This document shows positions 43,285 through 51,759 of a stretch of 64,000 nucleotides of DNA, piece after piece. The notes beneath the pieces are model-generated. The model was not told the origin of the DNA and did not search any database. It was given only the letters and a program-made list of their open reading frames with translations. A program made the position numbers and the translations under genes. The DNA is from Paraburkholderia guartelaensis (GTDB lineage: Bacteria > Pseudomonadota > Gammaproteobacteria > Burkholderiales > Burkholderiaceae), in assembly GCF_004353905.1 (NCBI RefSeq), contig NZ_SMOD01000036.1, forward strand, positions 1 through 64,000, written 5' to 3'. Positions within the stretch are counted from its first letter, which is position 1. Every line of letters starts with the position of its first letter.

Positions 43285-44487
43285 TCAGACACGCTCGATA
43301 GCGATCGCAATCCCCTGCCCCACGCCGATACACATCGTGCAAAGCGCAAAGCGCCCTTGCGTGCGATGGAGCTGATACGTGGCGGTGGTCACGAGGCGCG
43401 CGCCGCTCATCCCGAGCGGATGGCCAAGCGCAATCGCGCCGCCGTTCGGATTGACGCGAGGATCATCATCGGCAACGCCGAGCATGCGCAACACGGCGAG
43501 CCCTTGCGAAGCAAAAGCTTCGTTCAACTCGATAACATCGAACTGATCGATGGTCATGTTCAAACGCGCGAGGAGCTTCTGCGTAGCGGGCGCCGGACCG
43601 ATACCCATCACGCGCGGCGCGACGCCGGCCGTCGCGATACCGAGCACGCGCGCACGCGGCACGAGCCCAAAGCGCTTGGCGTTTTCCTCATTGGCGAGGA
43701 GCAGCGCGCAAGCGCCGTCATTCACACCCGAAGCATTGCCAGCCGTCACCGAGCCATCCGGGCGCACGACGCCCTTGAGCTTGGCAAGCGCTTCGAGGCT
43801 CGTCTCACGCGGATGCTCGTCGCGCGAGAAAACAATCGGATCGCCCTTCTTCTGCGCAATCGTCACTGCGACGATCTCTTGCGCCAGCGTGCCATCCGCC
43901 TGGGCACGAGCCGCTTTCTGCTGACTGCGAACCGCAAATGCGTCCTGATCGGCGCGGCTCACGTTGTAGTCGACGGCGACGTTCTCGCCCGTTTCCGGCA
44001 TCGAGTCCACACCGTACTGCTGCTTCATCAGCGGATTGACGAAGCGCCAGCCAATCGTCGTGTCGTAAATCGCGGCGTCGCGAGCGAAGGCGCTCGCCGC
44101 CTTGCCCATGACGAATGGCGCGCGGCTCATGCTTTCCACGCCGCCTGCAATCATCAGCCCGGTTTCGCCCGACTTGAGCGCGCGCGCGGCAATGCCCACG
44201 GCGTCCATGCCGGAGCCGCACAGGCGGTTCACCGTCGAGCCCGGCACGGCCTGCGGCAAGCCCGCCAGCAGCGACGACATGCGCGCGACGTTACGGTTGT
44301 CCTCGCCCGCCTGGTTCGCGCAGCCGTAGATGACGTCGTCGATGGCCGTCCAGTCCACGTCCTTGTTGCGCTCCATGAGCGCCTTGAGCGGAACGGCGCC
44401 GAGGTCGTCGGCGCGAACCTGGGAAAGGGCGCCCGCGTAGCGGCCGATAGGCGTGCGAATCGCGTCGCAGATGAATGCTTCCGTCAT
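43285..44487 (-). CDS. pcaF: 3-oxoadipyl-CoA thiolase
   Basis: A 400-residue thiolase cleaving 3-oxoadipyl-CoA to succinyl-CoA and acetyl-CoA, last step of the beta-ketoadipate pathway. Catalytic Cys90 is in N-R-L-C-G-S-G-M-D-A; His is in G-G-A-I-A-L-G-H-P-L-G; the second Cys is in C-T-M-C-I-G-V-G-Q-G. The N-terminus (A-F-I-C-D-A-I-R-T-P-I-G-R-Y-G/A-G-A-L) is characteristic of PcaF/PaaJ rather than acetyl-CoA acetyltransferases. AAGGAG precedes the ATG. No pcaIJ is next to it; PcaR-like boxes are upstream. Confidence 0.9.
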   Translation of the reverse strand: MTEAFICDAIRTPIGRYAGALSQVRADDLGAVPLKALMERNKDVDWTAIDDVIYGCANQAGEDNRNVARMSSLLAGLPQAVPGSTVNRLCGSGMDAVGIAARALKSGETGLMIAGGVESMSRAPFVMGKAASAFARDAAIYDTTIGWRFVNPLMKQQYGVDSMPETGENVAVDYNVSRADQDAFAVRSQQKAARAQADGTLAQEIVAVTIAQKKGDPIVFSRDEHPRETSLEALAKLKGVVRPDGSVTAGNASGVNDGACALLLANEENAKRFGLVPRARVLGIATAGVAPRVMGIGPAPATQKLLARLNMTIDQFDVIELNEAFASQGLAVLRMLGVADDDPRVNPNGGAIALGHPLGMSGARLVTTATYQLHRTQGRFALCTMCIGVGQGIAIAIERV

Positions 44488-44601
44488 GTGAGTCTCCTTT
44501 CGATCGCAGCCACTTGATGCGATCCCATGCAAAGATGATTGAGATTGACGGACTGCGCGGGCGAAAATGGGAGATCGAACGCGCACGTCCTCGTGCGATT
44601 T

Positions 44602-44635
44602 GTTCGACTGTCGAACCAATGATCGTTAATCGAAC
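44602..44635 (-). promoter_or_regulatory. PcaR-type operator pair upstream of pcaF
   Basis: GTTCGA-CTG-TCGAAC (44602-44616) is a 15-base dyad, and GTTCGATTAACGATC read on the minus strand (44635-44621) is a second, related 15-mer. Both resemble the GTTCGAT-type site I recall for Pseudomonas putida PcaR. They lie about 115-150 bases before the pcaF ATG. A PcaR-like gene is at 49268. Confidence 0.45.
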
Positions 44636-44704
44636 AATTTGACGGCCATAATAGGCGCGTCCTGGGACGGGTGTCAAGCACGCGGACCTGGGTCCAAAAG
44701 CGAA

Positions 44705-44737
44705 AAAGCCGCACAGGACAGGTACCCGTGCGGCTTT
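44705..44737. terminator. terminator of the cyo operon
   Basis: AAAGCCGCAC pairs with GTGCGGCTTT. It lies past the cyoD stop on the minus strand, with A/T-rich ends both ways. Confidence 0.7.
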
Positions 44738-44781
44738 GCGAGTTCAGGCGGGCGCGAGGCGCCAGCCAGTGAGGCGAACGC

Positions 44782-45102
44782 TTAACGCGACATCATGAGC
44801 ATGCCGACGTTGTGCATGACCCAGATCGTGCCGAAGATCAGGAACGCCGCGGCCAGCACCGTGTACGCGAGCGACAGGACGTTCCAGCCCTGCCCCGGCG
44901 ACGTGTTCAGATGCAGGAAGAACACGAGGTGCACGACCACCTGCACGAAGGCAAGCACCGCGATCACGATCATGGCCGTGGTGGCATCGAGCGCGCCGTG
45001 CAGGACTACGCCGAATGCGCCCGCGGTAAGCATCACCGAAAGAATGAAGCCCGCCACATAGCTGCCGAGGCTGCCGTGCGACTCCGCATGAGATTGAGCC
45101 AT
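44782..45102 (-). CDS. cyoD: cytochrome o ubiquinol oxidase subunit IV
   Basis: A 106-residue membrane protein with three transmembrane helices (about 16-35, 42-62 and 76-98). It has the family H-x-V-F-F-L-H-L-N region and ends near the last helix. It helps assemble CyoB with copper. Last gene of cyoABCD, abutting cyoC. Confidence 0.95.
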   Translation of the reverse strand: MAQSHAESHGSLGSYVAGFILSVMLTAGAFGVVLHGALDATTAMIVIAVLAFVQVVVHLVFFLHLNTSPGQGWNVLSLAYTVLAAAFLIFGTIWVMHNVGMLMMSR

Positions 45103-45714
45103 TTAGAGCACGCTCCCCAGATAGACAAAAGTAAACACGCAGATCCACACCACGTCGAGAAAGTGCCAGAAGAGGCTCAGGCAGGTGAGGCGGCGGATTT
45201 CCTGCTCGCCCAGCTCCCGTGCGCGAACCACCTGGATCATCATCACGAGCATCCACAGCAGGCCGAAGAACACGTGCAGGCCGTGCGTGGCGACAAGCGT
45301 GAAGAACGACGAGAGGAACGCGCTGCGCTGCGGGCCGGCGCCTTCTGCGATCAGGTGCGAAAATTCGCGCAGTTCGAGCACGAGGAACGACGCACCCAGA
45401 ATGAAGGTGACGGCGAGCCATCCGAGCACGACGCCGTTCTTGCGCTGGTGCGCGCCGAGCATCGCGAAGCCGTACGTGATGCTCGAAAGCAGCAGCACGG
45501 CCGTTTCGAGCGCCACGCCCGGAATGTCGAACAGGTCCTTGCCAGTGGGGCCGCCCGCGAACTGGTGGCCCAGCACGCCGAACGTGGCGAACAGCGCCGC
45601 GAACAGCAGGCAGTCGGTCATCAGGTAGACCCAGAAGCCGAATACCGAGTGCGACTGCGGGTGATCGTGGTGATCGAGTTCGGCAAGGGTTGCCGCATTG
45701 GTTTTCTGTAACAT
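45103..45714 (-). CDS. cyoC: cytochrome o ubiquinol oxidase subunit III
   Basis: A 203-residue protein with five transmembrane helices. Family segments: G-F-W-V-Y-L-M-T-D-C-L-L-F-A, H-G-L-H-V-F-F-G-L-L-W and W-H-F-L-D-V-V-W-I-C-V-F. Its ATG overlaps the cyoB stop by one base, and cyoD follows at once. Confidence 0.96.
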   Translation of the reverse strand: MLQKTNAATLAELDHHDHPQSHSVFGFWVYLMTDCLLFAALFATFGVLGHQFAGGPTGKDLFDIPGVALETAVLLLSSITYGFAMLGAHQRKNGVVLGWLAVTFILGASFLVLELREFSHLIAEGAGPQRSAFLSSFFTLVATHGLHVFFGLLWMLVMMIQVVRARELGEQEIRRLTCLSLFWHFLDVVWICVFTFVYLGSVL

Positions 45715-47723
45715 CAGACTGCCTCCTCGGCGACCAGGTCACGCTTGGCCACGGCGGCGCCGGTGCCAAAGCGGCTTTCTTCGATCTCGCGGACCTTCGC
45801 GGCCGGAATGTAGTAACCGTCGTTGTTGCCGAAGCTCTTGAGGATGACTGTCAGCACGACGCCCACGAACCCGAGCACCGCAAGCCACGTGATGTGCCAC
45901 ACGCCCGCGAAACCCAGCACGAGGCTGAAGAGGCCGATGAAGAGGCCTGCCGACGTGTTCGACGGCATGTGGATGTCGCTGTATTTCGCGGCGAGGCCCG
46001 GAGCGCGGCCCGCTTCCTTCATGTGCGCGAAGGCGTCGATGTCGTCCACGTGCGGAATGACCGCGAAGTTATAGACCGCCGGCGGCGACGACGTTGCCCA
46101 TTCGAGCGTGCGGCCGTCCCACGGATCGCCGGTCACGTCCTTGCATTCGGCCTTGTTGCGGTTCACGAAGGCCATCACCCACAGCAGGACCTGGCACACG
46201 ATGCCGACCGCGATGATCGCAGAGCCAATTGCGGCGACCACGAAGTACGGATGCCATTCGGGCACGTCGTAGTGGTTGGTACGACGCGTGGCGCCCATGA
46301 AACCGAGCACGTAGAGCGGCACGAAGGCCACGTAGAAGCCGACGAACCAGCACCAGAACGACGCCTTGCCGAGCTTTTCGCTGGGCTTGAGACCGAACAC
46401 CTTCGGGAACCAGTACTGCAGGCCCGCGAGATAACCGAACACCACGCCGCCGATAATCGCGTTGTGGAAGTGAGCGATCAGGAAGAGCGAGTTGTGGAGC
46501 ACGAAGTCCGCACCCGGAATCGCGAGCATCACACCGGTCATGCCGGCGATCGAGAACGTCACCATGAAGCCGACGGTCCAGAGCACGGGCGCGGTGAAGT
46601 GCACACGGCCGCGATACATCGTGAACAGCCAGTTGAAGATCTTCACGCCGGTGGGAATGGCAATGACCATCGTCGCGATACCGAAGAACGCGTTGACGTC
46701 GGCGCCCGAACCCATCGTGAAGAAGTGGTGCGCCCAAACGAGGAACGCCAGCACCATGATCGCGCACGAGGCGTAGACCATCGTCTTGTAGCCAAACAGC
46801 GGCTTCTTGCAGAACGTGGCCATCACTTCCGAATAGATGCCGAACGCAGGCAGCACGAGGATGTACACCTCGGGGTGGCCCCACGCCCAGATCAGGTTCA
46901 GATACAGCATGGCGTTACCGCCCAGCTCGTTCGTGAAGAAGTGCGTGCCGACGTAGCGGTCGAGGCCGAGCAGCGCCACCGCGATCGTGAGGATCGGGAA
47001 CGTGGCCATGATGAGCACGTTCGAGCACAGCGCCGTCCACGTGAACACGGGCATCTTCATGAGCGTCATGCCGGGCGCGCGCATCTTCACGATCGTGACG
47101 AAGAAGTTCACGGCCGTGATCAAGGTGCCGACGCCCGAAAGCTGGACCGCCCATATGTAATAGTCGACCCCCACGTCCGGACTGAACTGCAGCTCGGAGA
47201 GCGGCGGATACGCGAGCCAGCCTACCTTTGCGAACTCGCCGACCACGAGCGAAATGTTGATGAGGATCGCGCTGATCGCCGTCATCCAGAACGAGAGCGA
47301 GTTCAGGAACGGGAACGCCACGTCGCGCGCGCCGATCTGCAGGGGCACGACGAGGTTGAAGAAGCCGACCATGAGCGCCATCGCCATGAAGAAGATCATG
47401 ATGACGCCGTGCGCCGTGAAGATCTGGTCGAAGTGATGTGGCGGCAGATAGCCGGGCGAATTAAACGCCATGGCCTGCTGGATGCGCATCATGACCGCGT
47501 CGGCGAAACCGCGGACGAGCATGAGCACCGCCACGATCATGTACATCACGCCGATGCGTTTGTGGTCCACGCTCGTGAGCCACTCGGTCCAGATGTACTT
47601 CCACTTGCCGGCCACGGTAACGAAACCGAGCACGCCGATGACGATCAGCGCCATGAACGCCGCCGCGCCCATGATGATGGGCTGATCGAACGGGATCGCC
47701 TCTAATGTGAGTTTTCCGAACAT
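45714..47723 (-). CDS. cyoB: cytochrome o ubiquinol oxidase subunit I
   Basis: A 669-residue heme-copper oxidase subunit with about 15 transmembrane helices, carrying heme b, heme o3 and CuB. Seen: the W-A-W-G-H-P-E-V-Y-I-L motif with CuB His and cross-linked Tyr, the paired histidines in A-H-H-F-F, the heme histidines in H-F-H-N-A-I-I-G-G, and the N-terminal D-H-K-R-I-G-V-M-Y. Oxidises ubiquinol and reduces O2 while pumping protons under high oxygen. Confidence 0.98.
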   Translation of the reverse strand: MFGKLTLEAIPFDQPIIMGAAAFMALIVIGVLGFVTVAGKWKYIWTEWLTSVDHKRIGVMYMIVAVLMLVRGFADAVMMRIQQAMAFNSPGYLPPHHFDQIFTAHGVIMIFFMAMALMVGFFNLVVPLQIGARDVAFPFLNSLSFWMTAISAILINISLVVGEFAKVGWLAYPPLSELQFSPDVGVDYYIWAVQLSGVGTLITAVNFFVTIVKMRAPGMTLMKMPVFTWTALCSNVLIMATFPILTIAVALLGLDRYVGTHFFTNELGGNAMLYLNLIWAWGHPEVYILVLPAFGIYSEVMATFCKKPLFGYKTMVYASCAIMVLAFLVWAHHFFTMGSGADVNAFFGIATMVIAIPTGVKIFNWLFTMYRGRVHFTAPVLWTVGFMVTFSIAGMTGVMLAIPGADFVLHNSLFLIAHFHNAIIGGVVFGYLAGLQYWFPKVFGLKPSEKLGKASFWCWFVGFYVAFVPLYVLGFMGATRRTNHYDVPEWHPYFVVAAIGSAIIAVGIVCQVLLWVMAFVNRNKAECKDVTGDPWDGRTLEWATSSPPAVYNFAVIPHVDDIDAFAHMKEAGRAPGLAAKYSDIHMPSNTSAGLFIGLFSLVLGFAGVWHITWLAVLGFVGVVLTVILKSFGNNDGYYIPAAKVREIEESRFGTGAAVAKRDLVAEEAV

Positions 47724-47728
47724 GCTGC

Positions 47729-48622
47729 TTACCCCTTGGTCACGCAGGACGGGTCGAAATTCGTGACGTGCCCGTTGTTGTACTTCGCGATGATGTTATT
47801 GAAGAGCTTCGGGTCGACGGTCGAGAAGTACTGCACCGGCGCCTTCTCCTGCGGCTTCGCAACCGTTGCGTACTCGTCCATCGAAAGCTGGGTGGACGAC
47901 GTCTTCACTTTCTGCACCCACGCGTCGAAGTCCTGCTGGCTCGTGGCGAGCGTGCGGAACTTCATGTCCGAGAAGCCCTTGCCGCTGTAGTTGGACGAGA
48001 GCCCGTCGAAGTCGCCCGCTTCGTCGGCGATCAGGTGCAGGCGCGTTTGCATGCCCGCCATGGCGTAGACCTGGGTGCCCAGCTGCGGGATGAAGAACGA
48101 GTTCATCACCGAATCCGACGTGATGCGGAAGTTGACCGGCGTGCCCACCGGCACGGCGAGCTGGTTCACCGAGGCAATGCCAAGGTCCGGGTAGATGAAG
48201 AGCCATTTCCAGTCGAGCGCGACGACCTCGACGTTGATGGGCTTCACGCTCGACTCCAGCGGCTTGTACGGGTCGAGTTCGTGCGACGTGCGCCACGTGA
48301 GGATGGCGAGGAACAGGATGATTGCGGCCGGAATGGCCCAGACCACCACTTCGATCGCCGTGGAGTGGGCCCACTTCGGCGCGTAGGTCGCGTTGCGGTT
48401 CGAGGCGCGGTAGCGCCACGCGAACAGGAGCGTCAGGATGATGACGGGCACCACGACCAGCAGCATGGCCCACGTGGCCGTGAGGATGAGCGACTTCTCG
48501 GCCACGCCCACGCTGCCCTTCGGGTCCAGCACGGCAAAATTGCCGCTGCACCCCGCAAGAGAAACGAGCAGCCCGCTACCGAGGGGGATTAACCACCTTT
48601 TAAAGGCTTTTCTGTCTTTCAT
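47729..48622 (-). CDS. cyoA: cytochrome o ubiquinol oxidase subunit II
   Basis: A 297-residue lipoprotein with a signal ending in the lipobox L-A-G-C (about 23-26), two transmembrane helices (about 44-64 and 84-106) and a periplasmic cupredoxin-like domain. W-K-W-L-F-I-Y-P and S-F-F-I-P-Q-L-G-T-Q-V-Y are typical. As in other quinol oxidases the CuA ligands are missing, as expected. First gene of cyoABCD. Start is the M-K-D-R ATG; the longer upstream frame has no signal peptide at its start. Confidence 0.96.
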   Translation of the reverse strand: MKDRKAFKRWLIPLGSGLLVSLAGCSGNFAVLDPKGSVGVAEKSLILTATWAMLLVVVPVIILTLLFAWRYRASNRNATYAPKWAHSTAIEVVVWAIPAAIILFLAILTWRTSHELDPYKPLESSVKPINVEVVALDWKWLFIYPDLGIASVNQLAVPVGTPVNFRITSDSVMNSFFIPQLGTQVYAMAGMQTRLHLIADEAGDFDGLSSNYSGKGFSDMKFRTLATSQQDFDAWVQKVKTSSTQLSMDEYATVAKPQEKAPVQYFSTVDPKLFNNIIAKYNNGHVTNFDPSCVTKG

Positions 48623-49267
48623 GTTTGCCTGTTCTTCCGTTGTCCACCAAAACGCGTAACACCCAACACATTTGCATCGCAAATTCGCCACGCAAAATGC
48701 ACCCGTATCGTATTCAGCGCGATTCTACGGAAACGCCAATCTCAAAATTTGATCTTTGCTAAGGATTGGCCAGCAGGACAAAGCTCGCTCAAGCAAGCGC
48801 GACGGAAAGCCGCAATTATCTTTCCAATAGCTTTCATCCTTAAAACGCCCACTGCACAGCGGTTTCGGCGTGATGCCCAGTGCGCGGGCAAGCGAAGAAG
48901 GGCACCGGCGATACGCGCGGCGCAAGCGAAGAATTGTCAGAAAGTGTGCCAATTCATTCGAATTTCGACATTACTTTTATCCCGATTTAATTTGAAGTAG
49001 TGTCAACATTCAGACATGAATAATCGGTTCACGAATCAATCATTCTTCGCCAAAAATTAATTGACCGGAATCAAATAACTGAATGCCAAATAATCTGATG
49101 TGCGCATTTGACGCACGTCATGCCACGCCGCACTATCGATGTAGACGCAGACGTCCCGCAGCGAAAGTGAGCGCCCGCCTCGACCTCGCCGCTTGTTGGC
49201 GAAACCGATCGCTTGGGTTATCTTGATAGGTTCTTCAAGCGCCGCAGCAAGACCGAACGCCACGCCC
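48623..49267. other. cyoA / IclR divergent region
   Basis: About 645 bases with no convincing gene. The stretch 48950-49090 is AT-rich and contains an FNR-like box at 49060-49073. It probably contains the cyo promoter and that of the IclR gene. The leader of cyoA could be long. Confidence 0.5.
49060..49073 (+). promoter_or_regulatory. FNR/ANR-like box
   Basis: TTGAC-CGGA-ATCAA matches the FNR consensus TTGAT-N4-ATCAA at 9 of 10 fixed positions. It lies about 440 bases before cyoA and 195 before the IclR gene. FNR repression of cyo is known in E. coli; the distance here makes the target uncertain. Confidence 0.45.
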
Positions 49268-50092
49268 ATGAATTCTGCTTCCAGTGCCTCGCCAGACCGC
49301 TCCGCCGACCAGCAGGAGATCCCCGAAAAGCCGGGCGACTCCTATGTGCAGTCGTTCGCGCGCGGGCTTTCGGTGATCCGCGCGTTCAACGCCGAGCATC
49401 CCGAGCAGACCCTCACCGACGTCGCCGCCGCCACGGGCCTCACGCGCGCCGGAGCGCGCCGCATTCTGCTCACGCTGCAGACGCTCGGCTACGTCGAAGC
49501 CGAAGGGCGGCTCTTTCGCCTCACCCCGCGCATTCTCGATCTGGGCTTCGCGTACCTCACGTCGATGCCGTTCTGGAATCTTGCCGAACCGGTCATGGAA
49601 GAGCTGTCGCAGGAAGTGCATGAGAGCTGCTCGGCGGCCGTGCTTGACCGCACCGAGATCGTCTACGTGCTGCGTGTGCCCACGCACAAGATCATGACGA
49701 TCAACCTCTCGATCGGCAGCCGCCTGCCCGCCTACTGCACCTCAATGGGGCGCGTGCTGCTCGCGTCGCTCGATGACGCCGCGCTCGACGAAACGCTCGG
49801 CTCCTCGCCGCTCTATGCGCATACGGCGCGCACGGTCACCGACGTCGGCGAACTCAAGAAGATCATCGCCCAGGTGCGCCAGCAGGGCTGGGCCATTGTC
49901 GACCAGGAACTGGAAGGCGGCCTCATCTCGATCTCCGCGCCTATCCGCAACCGGCAGGGCCGCGTGATCGCCGCGATGAACATCAGCGGCAACGCGCAGC
50001 GCACGTCGGCCAGGCAGATGGTGAAGACCTTCCTCGATCCGCTTCAGCAAGCCGCGGCGCGTGTGTCCGGCATGGTCGCGCGGCGCACGTAA
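49268..50092 (+). CDS. pcaR: IclR-family regulator, PcaR/PobR-like
   Basis: A 274-residue regulator. The winged helix is at about 28-88 (S-F-A-R-G-L-S-V-I-R-A-F, then G-L-T-R-A-G-A-R-R-I-L-L-T-L), followed by the IclR effector domain (about 105-270). The segments Y-V-L-R-V-P, G-S-R-L-P-A-Y-C-T-S-M-G-R-V-L-L-A and I-S-A-P-I-R are typical of the PcaR/PobR/CatR branch that senses protocatechuate-pathway compounds. Its likely target pcaF is 5 kb away across the cyo operon, with matching boxes. No good Shine-Dalgarno is seen before the ATG. Confidence 0.75.
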   Translation: MNSASSASPDRSADQQEIPEKPGDSYVQSFARGLSVIRAFNAEHPEQTLTDVAAATGLTRAGARRILLTLQTLGYVEAEGRLFRLTPRILDLGFAYLTSMPFWNLAEPVMEELSQEVHESCSAAVLDRTEIVYVLRVPTHKIMTINLSIGSRLPAYCTSMGRVLLASLDDAALDETLGSSPLYAHTARTVTDVGELKKIIAQVRQQGWAIVDQELEGGLISISAPIRNRQGRVIAAMNISGNAQRTSARQMVKTFLDPLQQAAARVSGMVARRT

Positions 50093-50151
50093 AAACAACG
50101 GGGCGCAAGCGGGCGCGCCTGGGCAAGCCGCCCCGGCGCGCTCGAGCCATT

Positions 50152-51087
50152 TCAGGCAACCTCGGCAAACACCTGCACGAGCCAGTCGGCGAAAGCGCGC
50201 ACGCGCAGCGACAACTGGCGGTTCTGCGGATACAGCACCGAGACCGGCAAGGGCGGCGGCGGATACGCGGGCAGCACGACGCACAGCTCGCCGTTGGCGA
50301 GCAGCTCGCGCACGCGGTAGCGCGGCACCTGCACGATGCCGAGCCCCGACAGCGCGCCCGCCGTATAGAGTTCCGCGCCGTTCACGGCCACCGGGCCCGG
50401 CAGCGTCACGTGGGCGATACCGTCGGCTGTCGTGAATTCGAGCGGGAGCGCGCGGCCTGTGGCCGGCGAAACATAGTTCACGGCGCGATGGCCGGGTCTA
50501 CCCGGCCGGCCCGGATTTTCCGTGTGCGTGCCGGCGAGCGCCTCGATCGATTCCGGGTCGCCATGCCGCTCCAGATAGGCGGGGCTCGCGCAGGTCACCT
50601 GCTCGAGCAGCGCCACGCGCCGCGCAACCATCGAGGAGTCGGCCAGCTCGCCCGCGCGCAGCACGCAGTCCACGCCCTCGCGCACGAGATCGACGAAGTG
50701 GTCGCCCGAGCCGATGAAGAGTTCGATGCGCGGATAGCGCGCGAGAAAGTCGGGCAGGCGCGGCATCACGAAATACTGCGTGAGCGTGCCCTGCATGTTC
50801 ACGCGCAAGCGCCCCTGCGGATCGGTGTCGCGAAACGCCTCCTCGGTTTCCTCGAGGTCGGCGAGCAGGCGCATGCAGCGTTGGTAGTAGGCGTCGCCGT
50901 CGAGCGTCGGCTTGACCTGGCGTGTGGTGCGTTCGAGCAAGCGCACGCCAAGGCGCGCTTCTAGGCGCTTGATCGAGTTGGTGACCGTCGCGCGCGGCAA
51001 GTTCAGATCCTCGGCCGCCTGCGTGAAGCTGCGGCGGTCGACGATGCGCGTGAAAATCTGCATCTCCTGGAAGCGGTCCAAGGGCAT
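50152..51087 (-). CDS. LysR-family transcriptional regulator
   Basis: A 311-residue LysR protein (DNA-binding about 1-62, effector about 92-305), clearly related to the CeoR at 26998 over its whole length. Compared with CeoR it has about 13 extra residues (G-T-H-T-E-N-P-G-R-P-G-R-P-G) before H/R-A-V-N-Y in the effector domain. Convergent with the IclR gene. Target unknown; a second LysR of this kind can co-regulate the bpeEF-type pump in B. pseudomallei (BpeS), which is only a possibility here. Confidence 0.85.
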   Translation of the reverse strand: MPLDRFQEMQIFTRIVDRRSFTQAAEDLNLPRATVTNSIKRLEARLGVRLLERTTRQVKPTLDGDAYYQRCMRLLADLEETEEAFRDTDPQGRLRVNMQGTLTQYFVMPRLPDFLARYPRIELFIGSGDHFVDLVREGVDCVLRAGELADSSMVARRVALLEQVTCASPAYLERHGDPESIEALAGTHTENPGRPGRPGHRAVNYVSPATGRALPLEFTTADGIAHVTLPGPVAVNGAELYTAGALSGLGIVQVPRYRVRELLANGELCVVLPAYPPPPLPVSVLYPQNRQLSLRVRAFADWLVQVFAEVA

Positions 51088-51207
51088 TCTCGTTGAGTTC
51101 TTGGGGTCGCCTGCATCTTCTCATGGCAACCACGCCCAACCAAAAATCCCCCAGCCCGTTCGAGCCCTTAAGCGGCTGTTAAGCGGCGCTTAAGGACGGC
51201 GCCGCGA

Positions 51208-51759
51208 CTATCCGGCCGCCACCTGCCGCACGAGTTCGACGAACGCCCCGCCCGCTTCCTCCAGGTGCCCCGAGTTGTCGATGCGCGCGTACGCCGCGCC
51301 CGACGGCACCTCGAACGGCGCGCGCCGCGCGAGACGCAACGCGACCTGCTCGGGCGTTTCGCGCGCCCGGGATGCGAGGCGCGCGGCCAGCACATGCTGC
51401 GCGGCCTCGATGTGCACGAGCGTCATGCGCGGATAGCGCTCGAACGCCTCGCCAGCGTAAGCGCGCGAACCGTTCACCACAACGGTGCAGCCGAGCGCCA
51501 TCCATTGATCGATCTCCACGCCCACGCCGTAGCGCAGCGCGTGGCTGCGCCATTGCAACGCAAAGAGGCCGCGCTGCGAACGCGTCTCGAATTCGGCCTC
51601 GGTGAGCGCGATGTGGTTCTCGCCGCCGCTGTCTTCGCGCGTGATGTAGCGATGCGCGAAGACGACGTCTTCGCCGGACAGGCGCTCGCGCGCGTAACGC
51701 AGCAGCGTGTCCTTGCCCGCGCCCGAAGGCCCCATTACGTAGATCAGACCGCCCTTCAT
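51208..51759 (-). CDS. phnN: ribose 1,5-bisphosphate phosphokinase
   Basis: A 183-residue P-loop kinase of the guanylate kinase fold that phosphorylates ribose 1,5-bisphosphate to PRPP at the end of the C-P lyase pathway. P-loop G-P-S-G-A-G-K-D-T is at 10-18; H-R-Y-I-T-R-E and the S-H-A-L-R-Y-G segment are typical. The ATG overlaps the stop of the DUF1045 gene (ATGA), so the products are coupled. Confidence 0.93.
   Translation of the reverse strand: MKGGLIYVMGPSGAGKDTLLRYARERLSGEDVVFAHRYITREDSGGENHIALTEAEFETRSQRGLFALQWRSHALRYGVGVEIDQWMALGCTVVVNGSRAYAGEAFERYPRMTLVHIEAAQHVLAARLASRARETPEQVALRLARRAPFEVPSGAAYARIDNSGHLEEAGGAFVELVRQVAAG

Noticed and set aside
45690..47705. 671-codon open frame antisense to cyoB
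   Set aside because: Very Glu/Arg/His-rich, no domain; the reverse complement shadow of cyoB.
48250..48622. Loss of copper ligands in CyoA
   Set aside because: Quinol oxidases lack the CuA site; expected.
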